This document shows positions 1 through 7,858 of a DNA stretch of 64,000 nt, one piece after another. Where the stretch lies: NCBI GenBank assembly GCA_017509715.1, contig JAFWOU010000001.1:62001-126000 (forward strand). Direction: 5' to 3'. The notes beneath the pieces are model-generated. The model did no database searches. It was not told where the DNA came from and saw only the letters and a program-made list of their open reading frames with translations. The stretch's first letter is position 1, and each line of letters begins with the position of its first letter. Origin of the DNA: Paludibacteraceae bacterium. Its GTDB lineage: Bacteria; Bacteroidota; Bacteroidia; Bacteroidales; Paludibacteraceae. The translations under genes and the position numbers were made by a program.

Positions 1-33
1 ATGGAGTTTGAGATTCTGGATATCTCGTTGTAA
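1..33 (+). CDS. C-terminal tail of an upstream gene, possibly greA (partial)
   Basis: An open frame runs from the first base of the window to a TAA stop at 31-33 and gives MEFEILDISL. The ATG at base 1 need not be the start, because the gene enters from outside the window. The short hydrophobic beta-strand-like ending fits the last residues of GreA-type transcript cleavage factors, and greA often precedes a HIT gene in Bacteroidales. That is inference from context and ten residues only. The stop codon directly abuts a heptamer repeat array. Confidence 0.4.
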   Translation: MEFEILDISL

Positions 34-75
34 GGGTTACGGGTTACGGGTTACAGGTTATAGGTTATAGGTTAT
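34..75 (+). repeat. Six tandem heptamers, family RGGTTAY
   Basis: Three copies of GGGTTAC are followed by three copies of AGGTTAT, and a decayed seventh unit runs into the ATG of the HIT gene at 80. Together they fill the whole gap between the upstream stop (31-33) and the HIT start. The same family forms an eight-unit array at 32571-32626. Confidence 0.95.
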
Positions 76-79
76 AGTT

Positions 80-493
80 ATGACAATATTTACCAAGATA
101 ATCAAGGGCGAGATTCCCAGCTACAAGGTAGCCGAGGACGATCGCTACTACGCCTTCCTGGACATCAATCCGCTGCAGAAGGGACACACGCTGGTGATCC
201 CCAAACTGCCGGAGCCGGAAGCCGACTACATCTTCGACCTGGACGATGAGTTGCTGGCCGGCATGATGGTGTTCGCAAAAAAAGTAGCCCGCGGCCTGAA
301 AGAGGCCACAGGCTGCAAGCGTGTGGGTGTTGCCGTACTGGGCATGGAGGTGAATCACGTGCATATCCATCTTGTGCCGATGAATTCGGAGAAAGATATG
401 CTTTTCACCAATCCCAAGCTGACGCTCGAGAGCGACGAGATGGCCGAGATAGCCAACTCAATCGCCGTAGCCGTAGAATCACTTGACGCGTAG
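80..493 (+). CDS. HIT family nucleotide-binding hydrolase
   Basis: The 137-residue protein is a complete histidine triad protein of the Hint/protein kinase C inhibitor-like class. These cytosolic enzymes hydrolyse nucleoside phosphoramidates or dinucleotides. The triad H93-V-H95-I-H97 lies in VNHVHIHLVP, and by family knowledge the middle histidine (95) is the nucleophile. The N-terminal stretch MTIFTKIIKGEIPSY and the later GHTLVIPK segment are also typical. The ATG is the only sensible start and sits at the end of a heptamer repeat array that replaces a normal leader. The 3' end overlaps the convergent DUF2147 gene by 15 bp. Physiological substrate is not indicated. Confidence 0.93.
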   Translation: MTIFTKIIKGEIPSYKVAEDDRYYAFLDINPLQKGHTLVIPKLPEPEADYIFDLDDELLAGMMVFAKKVARGLKEATGCKRVGVAVLGMEVNHVHIHLVPMNSEKDMLFTNPKLTLESDEMAEIANSIAVAVESLDA

Positions 494-910
494 CCAGGTC
501 TGGCTGCGCCCAAGTATTCCGGCGCGATCTAAGGAACCACGCAGCACCAGCTTACCATTCTTTAGGTATATTTTACCATAGTAGAATTTACCACTCTCAG
601 GATCAAGGAGTTTGCCACCGCGCAATTCTCCTTTTTCTTCATGCATACCGCGGATAAAGACCAGCCCCTCCAGCTTCTTGCCATGGTCGGCTCCCTTGCA
701 CTCGGTGCAGGTCATGTTGGGATCGCCCATGAGCAGGCGGTCGATCTTGCCGTAGTAGAGGCCATCCGAACCGCGATAGATAAGCACGACGGAGTAGCTA
801 TTGCCGGTGCGGTCGTCCACGGTCTTCCATCGACCGAGAATCTCACTCACCTGCGCCGACGCCGACAGCGTCAGGCAGATCATCAACACACAAAAAATCG
901 TTCGTTTCAT
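479..910 (-). CDS. DUF2147 family secreted protein
   Basis: The 143-residue product starts MKRTIFCVLMICLTLSASAQ, a clear signal peptide with probable cleavage after AQ, so the protein is periplasmic or exported. The mature part begins ILGRWKTVDDRTGN and carries the DUF2147 pattern (a GRWKT-type start, GKIDRLL, then a TECKGADHGKKLEG segment with two cysteines), expected to form a small beta-barrel. Its function is unknown. I chose this methionine over an upstream in-frame one because it gives the signal peptide and lies 23 nt downstream of a good promoter. It is divergent from rdgB and overlaps the HIT gene tail to tail. Confidence 0.85.
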   Translation of the reverse strand: MKRTIFCVLMICLTLSASAQVSEILGRWKTVDDRTGNSYSVVLIYRGSDGLYYGKIDRLLMGDPNMTCTECKGADHGKKLEGLVFIRGMHEEKGELRGGKLLDPESGKFYYGKIYLKNGKLVLRGSLDRAGILGRSQTWLRVK

Positions 911-933
911 ACCATTTGCTTTAAAATCGCTGA

Positions 934-965
934 CAAAATTATACAAAATTTTGCATATATGCAAA
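934..965 (-). promoter_or_regulatory. Bacteroidetes-type promoter for the DUF2147 gene
   Basis: Read on the minus strand there is a -33 TTTG (962-965, extended TTTGCATAT), a 20-bp spacer and a -7 TAATTTTG (934-941). It interlocks with the rdgB promoter: the -33 elements of both lie in one perfect 16-bp palindrome at 950-965. Confidence 0.75.
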
Positions 966-981
966 TTCTTTTGTATCTTTG
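950..981 (+). promoter_or_regulatory. Bacteroidetes-type promoter for rdgB
   Basis: The -33 TTTG (950-953) is followed after 20 bp by -7 TATCTTTG (974-981). The rdgB ATG begins at 986, only five bases after the -7 box, so the transcript should be leaderless or nearly so. Confidence 0.8.
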
Positions 982-985
982 CAGC

Positions 986-1582
986 ATGAAATTGGTTTTT
1001 GCAACAAATAACGCCCACAAATTGGACGAAGTGCGCAGGATTTTGCCCCAGGAGGTGGAAGTGCTCAGCCTGGAGCAGGTAGGTTTTCTGCACGACATCG
1101 ACGAGACCGGTACTACCCTGGCCGAGAACAGCCGGATCAAGGCCGAAGCTGTCGCTAAGTTTTTGGTGGAAAGTGGAAAGTGGAAGGAGGAAGGACCGGA
1201 TGGGGTCTTTGCCGACGACACCGGGCTGGAGATCGAGGCGCTGGGTGGTAAGCCGGGCGTATATACCGCTCGCTGGGCCGGAGAACCCGCTGCCAACCGC
1301 CGGAAAGCACTACAGGAACTGGCCGACAAACCGAATCGCGCCGCGCAGTTCCGCACCGTCGTAACGCTGATCGACCGTACCGGCACCCGCCAGGTGGATG
1401 GCATCGTACGCGGCCGGATAGCTACCGAAGAACGCGGCGACGGAGGATTCGGGTACGACCCGGTATTCATTCCGGAGGGGTATGACCGCACCTTTGCCGA
1501 ACTGCCGGCGGAAATCAAGAATACGATCAGTCACCGCGCTCGCGCCATGAGCGAACTCAAAAAACTACTGCAACTCTCGTGA
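986..1582 (+). CDS. rdgB: XTP/dITP pyrophosphatase (RdgB/HAM1)
   Basis: This 198-residue cytosolic enzyme hydrolyses non-canonical purine triphosphates (ITP, XTP, dITP) to monophosphates and so keeps them out of DNA and RNA. The N-terminus KLVFATNNAHKLDEVRRIL is the substrate-binding start of the family, and FADDTGLEIEALGG (residues 75-88) carries the catalytic and metal-binding aspartates. SHRARAM near the C-terminus is also conserved. The start was set at 986 because conserved sequence begins there, although the frame is open upstream. Residues 61-70 are encoded by four tandem GTGGAAA-like heptamers, a low-complexity insertion just before the catalytic motif. The stop overlaps the GTG start of the next gene. 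Confidence 0.95.
   Translation: MKLVFATNNAHKLDEVRRILPQEVEVLSLEQVGFLHDIDETGTTLAENSRIKAEAVAKFLVESGKWKEEGPDGVFADDTGLEIEALGGKPGVYTARWAGEPAANRRKALQELADKPNRAAQFRTVVTLIDRTGTRQVDGIVRGRIATEERGDGGFGYDPVFIPEGYDRTFAELPAEIKNTISHRARAMSELKKLLQLS
1166..1193 (+). repeat. Four tandem heptamers (GTGGAAA family) inside rdgB
   Basis: The units are GTGGAAA, GTGGAAA, GTGGAAG and GAGGAAG. They encode the polar run VESGKWKEEG between a conserved helix and the ADDTGLE catalytic motif, where RdgB proteins differ in length. Confidence 0.85.
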
Positions 1583-4500
1583 AACGAATACTAACCATAC
1601 TATGCGCGCTTGTCCTCTGCCTGGGTCTCAATGCCGGCAAATGGACCACGCACTTTGCCTACAACAACGTGACGCAGATAGCGGCGTCGCCGGACCGGGT
1701 GTATGCCCTCTCCGACGGTAGCCTCTTCAGCGTGGATAAACAGACCGAGCAAATCACGATCTATAATCGCCAGACCGGCCTGCACAGCACGGGTATCTCG
1801 TGTATTCACTACGACGAACTCGGCGAGCAACTGATCATCGCCTACTCTACCGGCAAGATCGATATCCTGTCCTCACGCGGCGTGAAATACATCGGCGATC
1901 TGTACGACAAGGACATGACGCAGCGCAAGACGATCTACAACGTCACGATCTCCGGACGTACGGCCTACCTGGCCACACACTACGGCATCCAGACCATGGA
2001 CCTGAGGGAGTACAAACTGGTGGACAGCTACTGGCTGCGCCCTGCCGGAGCGGAGACGCCCATCAAGGACGTGCTGCTCCAAGGCGACTCCATCTACGCC
2101 TTCTCGGACGACAGCCTCTATAGCGCCGCGCTCAGCGACCCGCTCTCTGACTACCATTACTGGCATCGCGAAGCCGCGGGACGCATAGCACCCGATGCGA
2201 CCAAAGGCCGGCAATATACCGACAACGGCACCACCTGGTTGGCCGACGCTGCCAACGGCGTGACGCGTATCTCGCCCACGGAGACGATGCACTACAAGCC
2301 GGACGGCCCGATACAGAACACGCCGTACCGCATCCGCGCGATAGGGGATAAGATAGGCGTTATTCCTGGCGGATACGTGATCTCACGTTATAGCCGACCC
2401 GGCACCATCATGCTGTATGAAAACGGGCGCTGGACCAACTACGACGCGGCGTACCTGACTGCTAAAACAGGTATAAGTAATATCCTCGATATGAGTGATA
2501 TCCTGTTCGACCCGTCGGACCCGAAACATTTCTTTGCGACCAGCTTCGGCTACGGATTGTTTGAGTTCCGCCAAGACACGCTCTACCGCCACTACACCCC
2601 GGAAAACAGTGCGCTGGAGCCCGTCATCCCGACTCCTGTGTTCCAGTACGTATGGACAGACGGTCTATGCTGGGACCGGGACGGCAACCTATGGATGCTC
2701 AACAACGGAGTGAACGGCATCAAAGTGCTCAAGACCGACCAGACCTGGTTGAGCCTCTCCAACGCGGCCTGCGCCAACCTGGACCGCAGCAAAGACTTAC
2801 TGGTATCCGTACGTAATCCGAATATCAAACTGATCTCCTCGATCCGCAACGGCATCGGCGTGATGGACGACAACGGTACGTTAGACGACGCGACGGACGA
2901 CCGTGCGGTGCTGTGCGCCGACTTTGTGGATGCCAACGGGAATGTGCTGATCATCGAGCGCATCACGGCTTTCCACCAGACGCCATCGGGCATTCTGCTG
3001 GTAGGTACGGAGGGCGGTCTGCACCGCATTGACAATCCCGAAGCCATGCTGGACGGCAATCGGCTGTGCCTGCCTGTGGACCTGGATCTGCCGGAAGAGG
3101 GACGGCTGTCGGTATTTGCTACCGAGCATATCCGAAGCCTGACCACCGACCACCTGAACCGCGTATGGGTCGGCACCCAGAACGCAGGCCTGTACTGCCT
3201 GAATGAAGACCTGACGCAGATAGAGGCACACTACTCGATCGACAACAGTCCGATGCCGAGCAACGACGTGCTCTCCATCTGCTGGACTACGGAGAATCCG
3301 CACCTATTCATCGGTACGGCGGACGGACTGGTAGAATTCGACCCGCAGGGCATCGATGAAGGTCTGCAGAACGAGGAGAACAACACAGACGAGACGCAGG
3401 AGGAAGGCAGTATGCTACGCTGGAGAGTGCATCTATGCTACTCCAACCCGACGGAGATAGCCGCCTCGGATGAGGCCGTCTATGCCGCAGCGGAAGGCTC
3501 GCTATTCAGTATCGACCGCGAGGACCTGAGCATCAGCTATTGGGGTAAATCGACAGGACTGAAAGGCAACACCGTATCGCATATCGCCTATGACAAGACG
3601 TCCCAACAGCTGGTCATCGCCTACGAGGACGGACGTATCGATCTGCTGGATAAGAAGGGCAACGTGCGTCAGATGCCGGACCTGTATATGAAAGCCGGTT
3701 CGACAGCGATAGACATCCATTGTATCACCCCCGGGACAAAAGCTACGTATCTGGGCACCTCGTTCGGCGTGATGGCCATCAATACGCGCAAAGCAGAGAT
3801 ATCGGACACCTACTATATCGGCAACGAAGCAAGCGCGGTAGAGGTGCAGCAAGTGGTGGAATACCACGACTCGCTGTTGGTCTTCTCGTATAATAAACTA
3901 TACCGCGCCTCGCTCCACGACAACCTGATCGACTACCACTATTGGAAGTCCGAGACGATGCCGTGCGAACAGGTACAGGCGGCCGGTGTATGGGAGGATG
4001 CGGTATATACCCTGCAGCATGACTCCCTGTATCGTCTTGCAGGAAGCACCTGGCAACTGGTACGACCGGAAGCGATCCGATGGATGCATATCCAGGACGG
4101 CAAATTGCTCTTCTACACCTCGGAGGGACTGCACCAACTGAAAGAGGACAGCGGGAAAGAGCTGCTGAGCAATCTGTATAGCATGAACGACGCCATCTAT
4201 ACCAACGGCGAGTACTGGCTGGCAGAGACCAACTACGGCTTGATTCGTCTGGGCACAAGCGGCGACGACTATTTCCATACCGAAGGCCCGAACAGCAACT
4301 TCGGCTATTGCATGTACGCCATGCACGATCGCATCTACTCGGCCACAGGCGGTCGTTGGGGTGCGCAGTTCGTTCGACCGGGACGTATCAATATCTACGA
4401 CGGTACGGCATGGCGCTGTATTGACGAGGGACAGATAGGCTCGGCTTTAGGCACACCGGCGTATGATATCTCGTCGCTGGGTATCGACCCGCAGGATCCG

Positions 4501-5637
4501 GGCCACTTCTTTGCGGCCTCCTACGGTCGTGGCGTGTATGAGTTCCGCGACTATAAGGCCATCAAGCACTACACGCCGGCCAACAGCACCATCCGGGAAG
4601 CGGCCGAGGGTATCAATCCGAATTTATACACCTTTGTGGACGGTGCGACCGTGGATCAAGAGGGCAACCTGTGGGTGCTGAACAACACATCCCTGGCCAG
4701 CGGTCAACCGCTACATATCCTCACCCCCTACGGACAATGGTTTGCCCTACCGCTCTACAGCGGCGGCCAGAATCAGCAACTGATCACGCCTACGGGTATC
4801 TGGACCGACAAGCGCAACAGTCAGTATAAATGGCTCATGGCACAGCGTAGCGAACCGAAACTGATCCTGCTGGACGACGGCGGCACACCCACCAAGAGCA
4901 GCGACGACCGCTGCCGGGCGCGCAGTTCATTTGTGGATCAAAACGGGAATGTCCTTACGCCTACGCAGTTCCGCTGCTGGGCACAGGATGCGACCAACCG
5001 CATCTGGATCGGTACGGACAAGGGAATCCTGCTGCTGGAGGAGAAGACCGACTTCTTCACCTCGAATGCCTGCAAGCGCATCATCATTCCGCGTAACGAC
5101 GGTACAGGTCTGGGCGACTACCTGCTGGGCGACGAGCAGATCAACTGCATCGCCGTGGATGGCGGCAACCGCGTATGGATAGGTACAGGCAACTCCGGTC
5201 TGTACCTCATGCAGGATGATACAATCACCGTAGCGCATTTCACCGAGAACAACAGCCTGCTGCCCTCCAACACCATCCAGTCGATTGCTATCCTGCCTAA
5301 GACGGGTGAGGTGTTTGTGGGTACAGACAAGGGTATCGCCTCCTACCGCAGCGACGCCAGCGAACCGCAGGAGACGATGAGCGGAGCATATGCGTATCCG
5401 AATCCCGTGCGACCGGACTATGCAGGCGTGGTATCTATCACCGGCCTGATGGAGAACACCACGGTAAACATCATCGACGAGGGAGGTAACCTGGTCTGCA
5501 AGACCCGCAGCAATGGTGGTACTGCCGTATGGGACTTGAAACTGCAGAACGGCAAACGTGCCACACCGGGCGTCTATACGGCGCTATGCAACACGCAAGG
5601 CGGACATACAGTCGTTAAAATTCTGGTAACGCGATGA
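1579..5637 (+). CDS. PorZ-like beta-propeller protein, internally duplicated, with T9SS C-terminal domain
   Basis: The 1352-residue product starts at a GTG that overlaps the rdgB stop and has a signal peptide (MKRILTILCALVLCLGLNAG). It resembles PorZ, the surface protein of the type IX secretion system attachment complex, in its WTTHFAYNNVTQIAAS start, its series of propeller blades (GNLWMLNNG, NRVWVGTQNAGLY) and its final roughly 80-residue sorting-type domain beginning AYPNPVRPDYAG and ending VVKILVTR. PorZ proteins are normally about 770-800 residues. Here a second propeller unit begins near residue 617 (RWRVHLCYSNPTEIAAS) after an acidic linker rich in E, N and T, and the two halves match at about 594-residue spacing. 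Only the second half has the sorting domain. The PorZ role is inferred from family resemblance. Confidence 0.82.
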   Translation: MKRILTILCALVLCLGLNAGKWTTHFAYNNVTQIAASPDRVYALSDGSLFSVDKQTEQITIYNRQTGLHSTGISCIHYDELGEQLIIAYSTGKIDILSSRGVKYIGDLYDKDMTQRKTIYNVTISGRTAYLATHYGIQTMDLREYKLVDSYWLRPAGAETPIKDVLLQGDSIYAFSDDSLYSAALSDPLSDYHYWHREAAGRIAPDATKGRQYTDNGTTWLADAANGVTRISPTETMHYKPDGPIQNTPYRIRAIGDKIGVIPGGYVISRYSRPGTIMLYENGRWTNYDAAYLTAKTGISNILDMSDILFDPSDPKHFFATSFGYGLFEFRQDTLYRHYTPENSALEPVIPTPVFQYVWTDGLCWDRDGNLWMLNNGVNGIKVLKTDQTWLSLSNAACANLDRSKDLLVSVRNPNIKLISSIRNGIGVMDDNGTLDDATDDRAVLCADFVDANGNVLIIERITAFHQTPSGILLVGTEGGLHRIDNPEAMLDGNRLCLPVDLDLPEEGRLSVFATEHIRSLTTDHLNRVWVGTQNAGLYCLNEDLTQIEAHYSIDNSPMPSNDVLSICWTTENPHLFIGTADGLVEFDPQGIDEGLQNEENNTDETQEEGSMLRWRVHLCYSNPTEIAASDEAVYAAAEGSLFSIDREDLSISYWGKSTGLKGNTVSHIAYDKTSQQLVIAYEDGRIDLLDKKGNVRQMPDLYMKAGSTAIDIHCITPGTKATYLGTSFGVMAINTRKAEISDTYYIGNEASAVEVQQVVEYHDSLLVFSYNKLYRASLHDNLIDYHYWKSETMPCEQVQAAGVWEDAVYTLQHDSLYRLAGSTWQLVRPEAIRWMHIQDGKLLFYTSEGLHQLKEDSGKELLSNLYSMNDAIYTNGEYWLAETNYGLIRLGTSGDDYFHTEGPNSNFGYCMYAMHDRIYSATGGRWGAQFVRPGRINIYDGTAWRCIDEGQIGSALGTPAYDISSLGIDPQDPGHFFAASYGRGVYEFRDYKAIKHYTPANSTIREAAEGINPNLYTFVDGATVDQEGNLWVLNNTSLASGQPLHILTPYGQWFALPLYSGGQNQQLITPTGIWTDKRNSQYKWLMAQRSEPKLILLDDGGTPTKSSDDRCRARSSFVDQNGNVLTPTQFRCWAQDATNRIWIGTDKGILLLEEKTDFFTSNACKRIIIPRNDGTGLGDYLLGDEQINCIAVDGGNRVWIGTGNSGLYLMQDDTITVAHFTENNSLLPSNTIQSIAILPKTGEVFVGTDKGIASYRSDASEPQETMSGAYAYPNPVRPDYAGVVSITGLMENTTVNIIDEGGNLVCKTRSNGGTAVWDLKLQNGKRATPGVYTALCNTQGGHTVVKILVTR

Positions 5638-6653
5638 TGAAGACTCGTGATAACTGCTTCGGCTTTCTGCGTTTTGTCTTCGCGTTGGTGATCGTGATTG
5701 CCCACTTGAGGGTGCTGACGCGCATACCGGAACTGGAGAGCACACGCTTCTTGAGCCTGATCGTCAACCGGACGGCCTTCTTTGTCATCTCGGGTTTTCT
5801 GATCATGGTCAGCTATGACCACAGCGAGAGCATCCGGCATTTCTTTCGGAAACGTGCGCGGCGTATCTTCCCCGCCTACATCACGGTGATACTATGCTGT
5901 GCGGTGTTCCTGGTGCTGCTGAGTAGCTATTCTCCGGCAGCCTATTACACCCATCCCGAGTGGTGGCGGTATGTGGTAGCGAATCTCGGTTTTATGAATT
6001 TCCTGCAGCCGAGCCTGCCGGGTGTGTTCGAGGACGCGATGTTTGTGAACAGTTCGGTCAATGCGGCTCTCTGGACCCAAAAAGTGGAAGTGGGTTTCTA
6101 CCTGATAGTACCCATACTGGCCTACATCCTGCATAAGAGCAAACGTCCGTGGGCATGGCTACTGGGCATCTACCTTTGTTCCGTAGTATGGAGCAACGTC
6201 TTCATGTGGCTGTCCGACCATACGGGCAAGCCGATGTATCTATTCCTGGAGCATCAGTTGCCGGGATGCTTGTCGTATTTCGCCGCCGGTATGTTTGCAT
6301 ATCAGTATAAAGACCTGTTTATGAAATACCGACATCTGATCATCCTGCCGGCGATCGCTATCGTGGTGTTTGAAAAAATGACGGGCATGAGTTGGTTGCA
6401 GCCGGCCGGCAACGCGGCGGTACTGCTGTGGTGCGCTTACTCCTTGCCCAAATTGAACCGGCTGGAATGTCTGGGTAATTTCTCGTACGGCATGTATCTG
6501 TACCACTGCCCTATACTGATGGTGATGATGTCGCTCGGCGCCTTCCAGGCGATGAACGTATGGGTAGCATCGGCATGCTTCATCGGTATCGTGATTGCCT
6601 TGGCAGCGCTATCGTGGTACACATTAGAAAAAAGATTCATCAACAAGCGTTAA
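5634..6653 (+). CDS. Acyltransferase 3 family membrane protein
   Basis: The 339-residue integral membrane protein belongs to the OafA/WecH-type acyltransferase 3 family, which transfers acetyl or other acyl groups to surface sugars. The first segment FGFLRFVFALVIVIAHLRV holds the conserved early Arg and the catalytic-type His at the end of membrane helix 1. AFFVISGFLIMVSY and RRIFPAY are further family hallmarks. About ten hydrophobic segments follow. The gene overlaps the stop of the PorZ-like gene by 4 bp (ATGATGA), so the two are probably co-transcribed. A link to lipopolysaccharide modification is inference. The final codons form one arm of a terminator. Confidence 0.88.
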   Translation: MMKTRDNCFGFLRFVFALVIVIAHLRVLTRIPELESTRFLSLIVNRTAFFVISGFLIMVSYDHSESIRHFFRKRARRIFPAYITVILCCAVFLVLLSSYSPAAYYTHPEWWRYVVANLGFMNFLQPSLPGVFEDAMFVNSSVNAALWTQKVEVGFYLIVPILAYILHKSKRPWAWLLGIYLCSVVWSNVFMWLSDHTGKPMYLFLEHQLPGCLSYFAAGMFAYQYKDLFMKYRHLIILPAIAIVVFEKMTGMSWLQPAGNAAVLLWCAYSLPKLNRLECLGNFSYGMYLYHCPILMVMMSLGAFQAMNVWVASACFIGIVIALAALSWYTLEKRFINKR

Positions 6654-6664
6654 TGAATCTTTTT
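6628..6664. terminator. Bidirectional intrinsic terminator
   Basis: The arms AAAAAGATTCAT and ATGAATCTTTTT form a perfect 12-bp stem around a 12-base loop, with A and T tracts on either side. It lies between the convergent acyltransferase and folE genes and overlaps the end of the acyltransferase frame, so it can stop transcription from both sides. Confidence 0.8.
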
Positions 6665-6686
6665 GCCTTTAATGTATCCGTTTCCG

Positions 6687-7268
6687 TTAGTGTATCAGCT
6701 TCATAAACTCTTCACGCGTCTTGGCATGCTGGAAGACGCCGGTGAAGTCGGAGGTGACCGTCATGGCGTGCTGTTTCTGCACACCGCGCATCTGCATGCA
6801 TAGGTGCTCTGCCTCGATGACGACCATCACACCCAGGGGATCCAGGGTCTGCTGAATACAGTCCTTGATCTGGGTGGTCAGGCGCTCCTGGACTTGCAGG
6901 CGGCGGGCAAAGACATCCACCACGCGGGCGATCTTGCTCAGGCCCGTAATACGTCCGTTGGGGATATAGGCCACATGCACCTTGCCGAAGAAAGGCAGCA
7001 TATGATGCTCACAGAGCGAGTAGAAGTCGATATCCTTGACCACCACCATCTGACGATAGTCTTCCTCAAACAGAGCCGAACGCAGAATAGCCTCGGGATC
7101 CTCGTGGTAGCCCTTGGTAAGAAACTGCATGGCTTTGCCTACGCGGTGGGGCGTACGCTGCAGTCCTTCGCGCTCGGGATCCTCGCCTATCTCACGCAGC
7201 AGGGCCTCTACATGCTCGGCGATACGATCCGTCTTGGTCGTATCGGGATTGAATTGCTGTAAGTCCAT
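6687..7268 (-). CDS. folE: GTP cyclohydrolase I
   Basis: FolE converts GTP to 7,8-dihydroneopterin triphosphate, the first step of folate and related pterin synthesis, in the cytosol. The 193-residue length is normal for the bacterial type IA enzyme. Zinc ligands are visible as C86 and H89 in SLCEHHM and C157 in HLCMQMRG. The motifs [11 protein letters not shown] and TSDFTGVF are also as expected. It is the last gene of a minus-strand run and lies 2 bp after the SPOR gene, with the terminator at 6628-6664 behind it. Confidence 0.97.
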   Translation of the reverse strand: MDLQQFNPDTTKTDRIAEHVEALLREIGEDPEREGLQRTPHRVGKAMQFLTKGYHEDPEAILRSALFEEDYRQMVVVKDIDFYSLCEHHMLPFFGKVHVAYIPNGRITGLSKIARVVDVFARRLQVQERLTTQIKDCIQQTLDPLGVMVVIEAEHLCMQMRGVQKQHAMTVTSDFTGVFQHAKTREEFMKLIH

Positions 7269-7270
7269 CG

Positions 7271-7852
7271 TTATCTCTCCTCTCTCTCTTTCTGACGCTG
7301 AATGACTACGGCCTTGATGTGGTCGCGTACCACGTAGGTCTGGCGACTCATGCCGGGGAAGCGCTGCAGGAACGAGCGCTTGTACTCTTGCGCCTCATCC
7401 AGGGTGCGGAAATCGCCGATACGCACACGCCAGAACGGGGTGTAGAAACGTACGTAGATAGGTACGGTCACCTTACCCGTCAGCATGGCGCGGATACGAT
7501 TGGCTTCGCCCTGACCGACACGCTGGTCGTTGGACTGATAGATCTCCAGTCGATAGCCAACGGGATTGGCACTCACGGTCTTCTTACGACGTACCTTGCC
7601 GGGCGTGGTACGGATATACTTACCCTCGGCCAGTACACGGATATAACGCGGCTGATGGACGGTGACAAAGGGCAGCATGTCGTTCCATATGGTCAACTCC
7701 ACGCTATCCTGCGCCAGCGAGTCTTGCGCCAGGCTGTCCACGAGTATCTCCGCAGCGATGGGCTGCGAAGGTACAGGATATACATCTTGTGCCCGGAGCA
7801 GCGCGCTACCGGCACAGAGCATCAGCAATAAACAAATACCAAATTTTTTCAT
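7271..7852 (-). CDS. SPOR domain exported protein
   Basis: The 193-residue protein has a signal peptide ([22 protein letters not shown]). A middle section contains a DSLAQ repeat, and a C-terminal SPOR domain spans roughly residues 95-185, with [11 protein letters not shown] at its first strand and [18 protein letters not shown] at its third. SPOR domains bind denuded glycan strands of peptidoglycan, so a periplasmic cell-wall location is likely. It sits between the nucleoside kinase (6 bp upstream) and folE (2 bp downstream), and context gives no further function. Confidence 0.87.
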   Translation of the reverse strand: MKKFGICLLLMLCAGSALLRAQDVYPVPSQPIAAEILVDSLAQDSLAQDSVELTIWNDMLPFVTVHQPRYIRVLAEGKYIRTTPGKVRRKKTVSANPVGYRLEIYQSNDQRVGQGEANRIRAMLTGKVTVPIYVRFYTPFWRVRIGDFRTLDEAQEYKRSFLQRFPGMSRQTYVVRDHIKAVVIQRQKEREER

Positions 7853-7858
7853 ATCTTC

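Noticed and set aside
641..985. N-terminal extension of rdgB
   Set aside because: The upstream open frame is antisense to the DUF2147 gene and crosses the divergent promoters; family similarity begins at 986.
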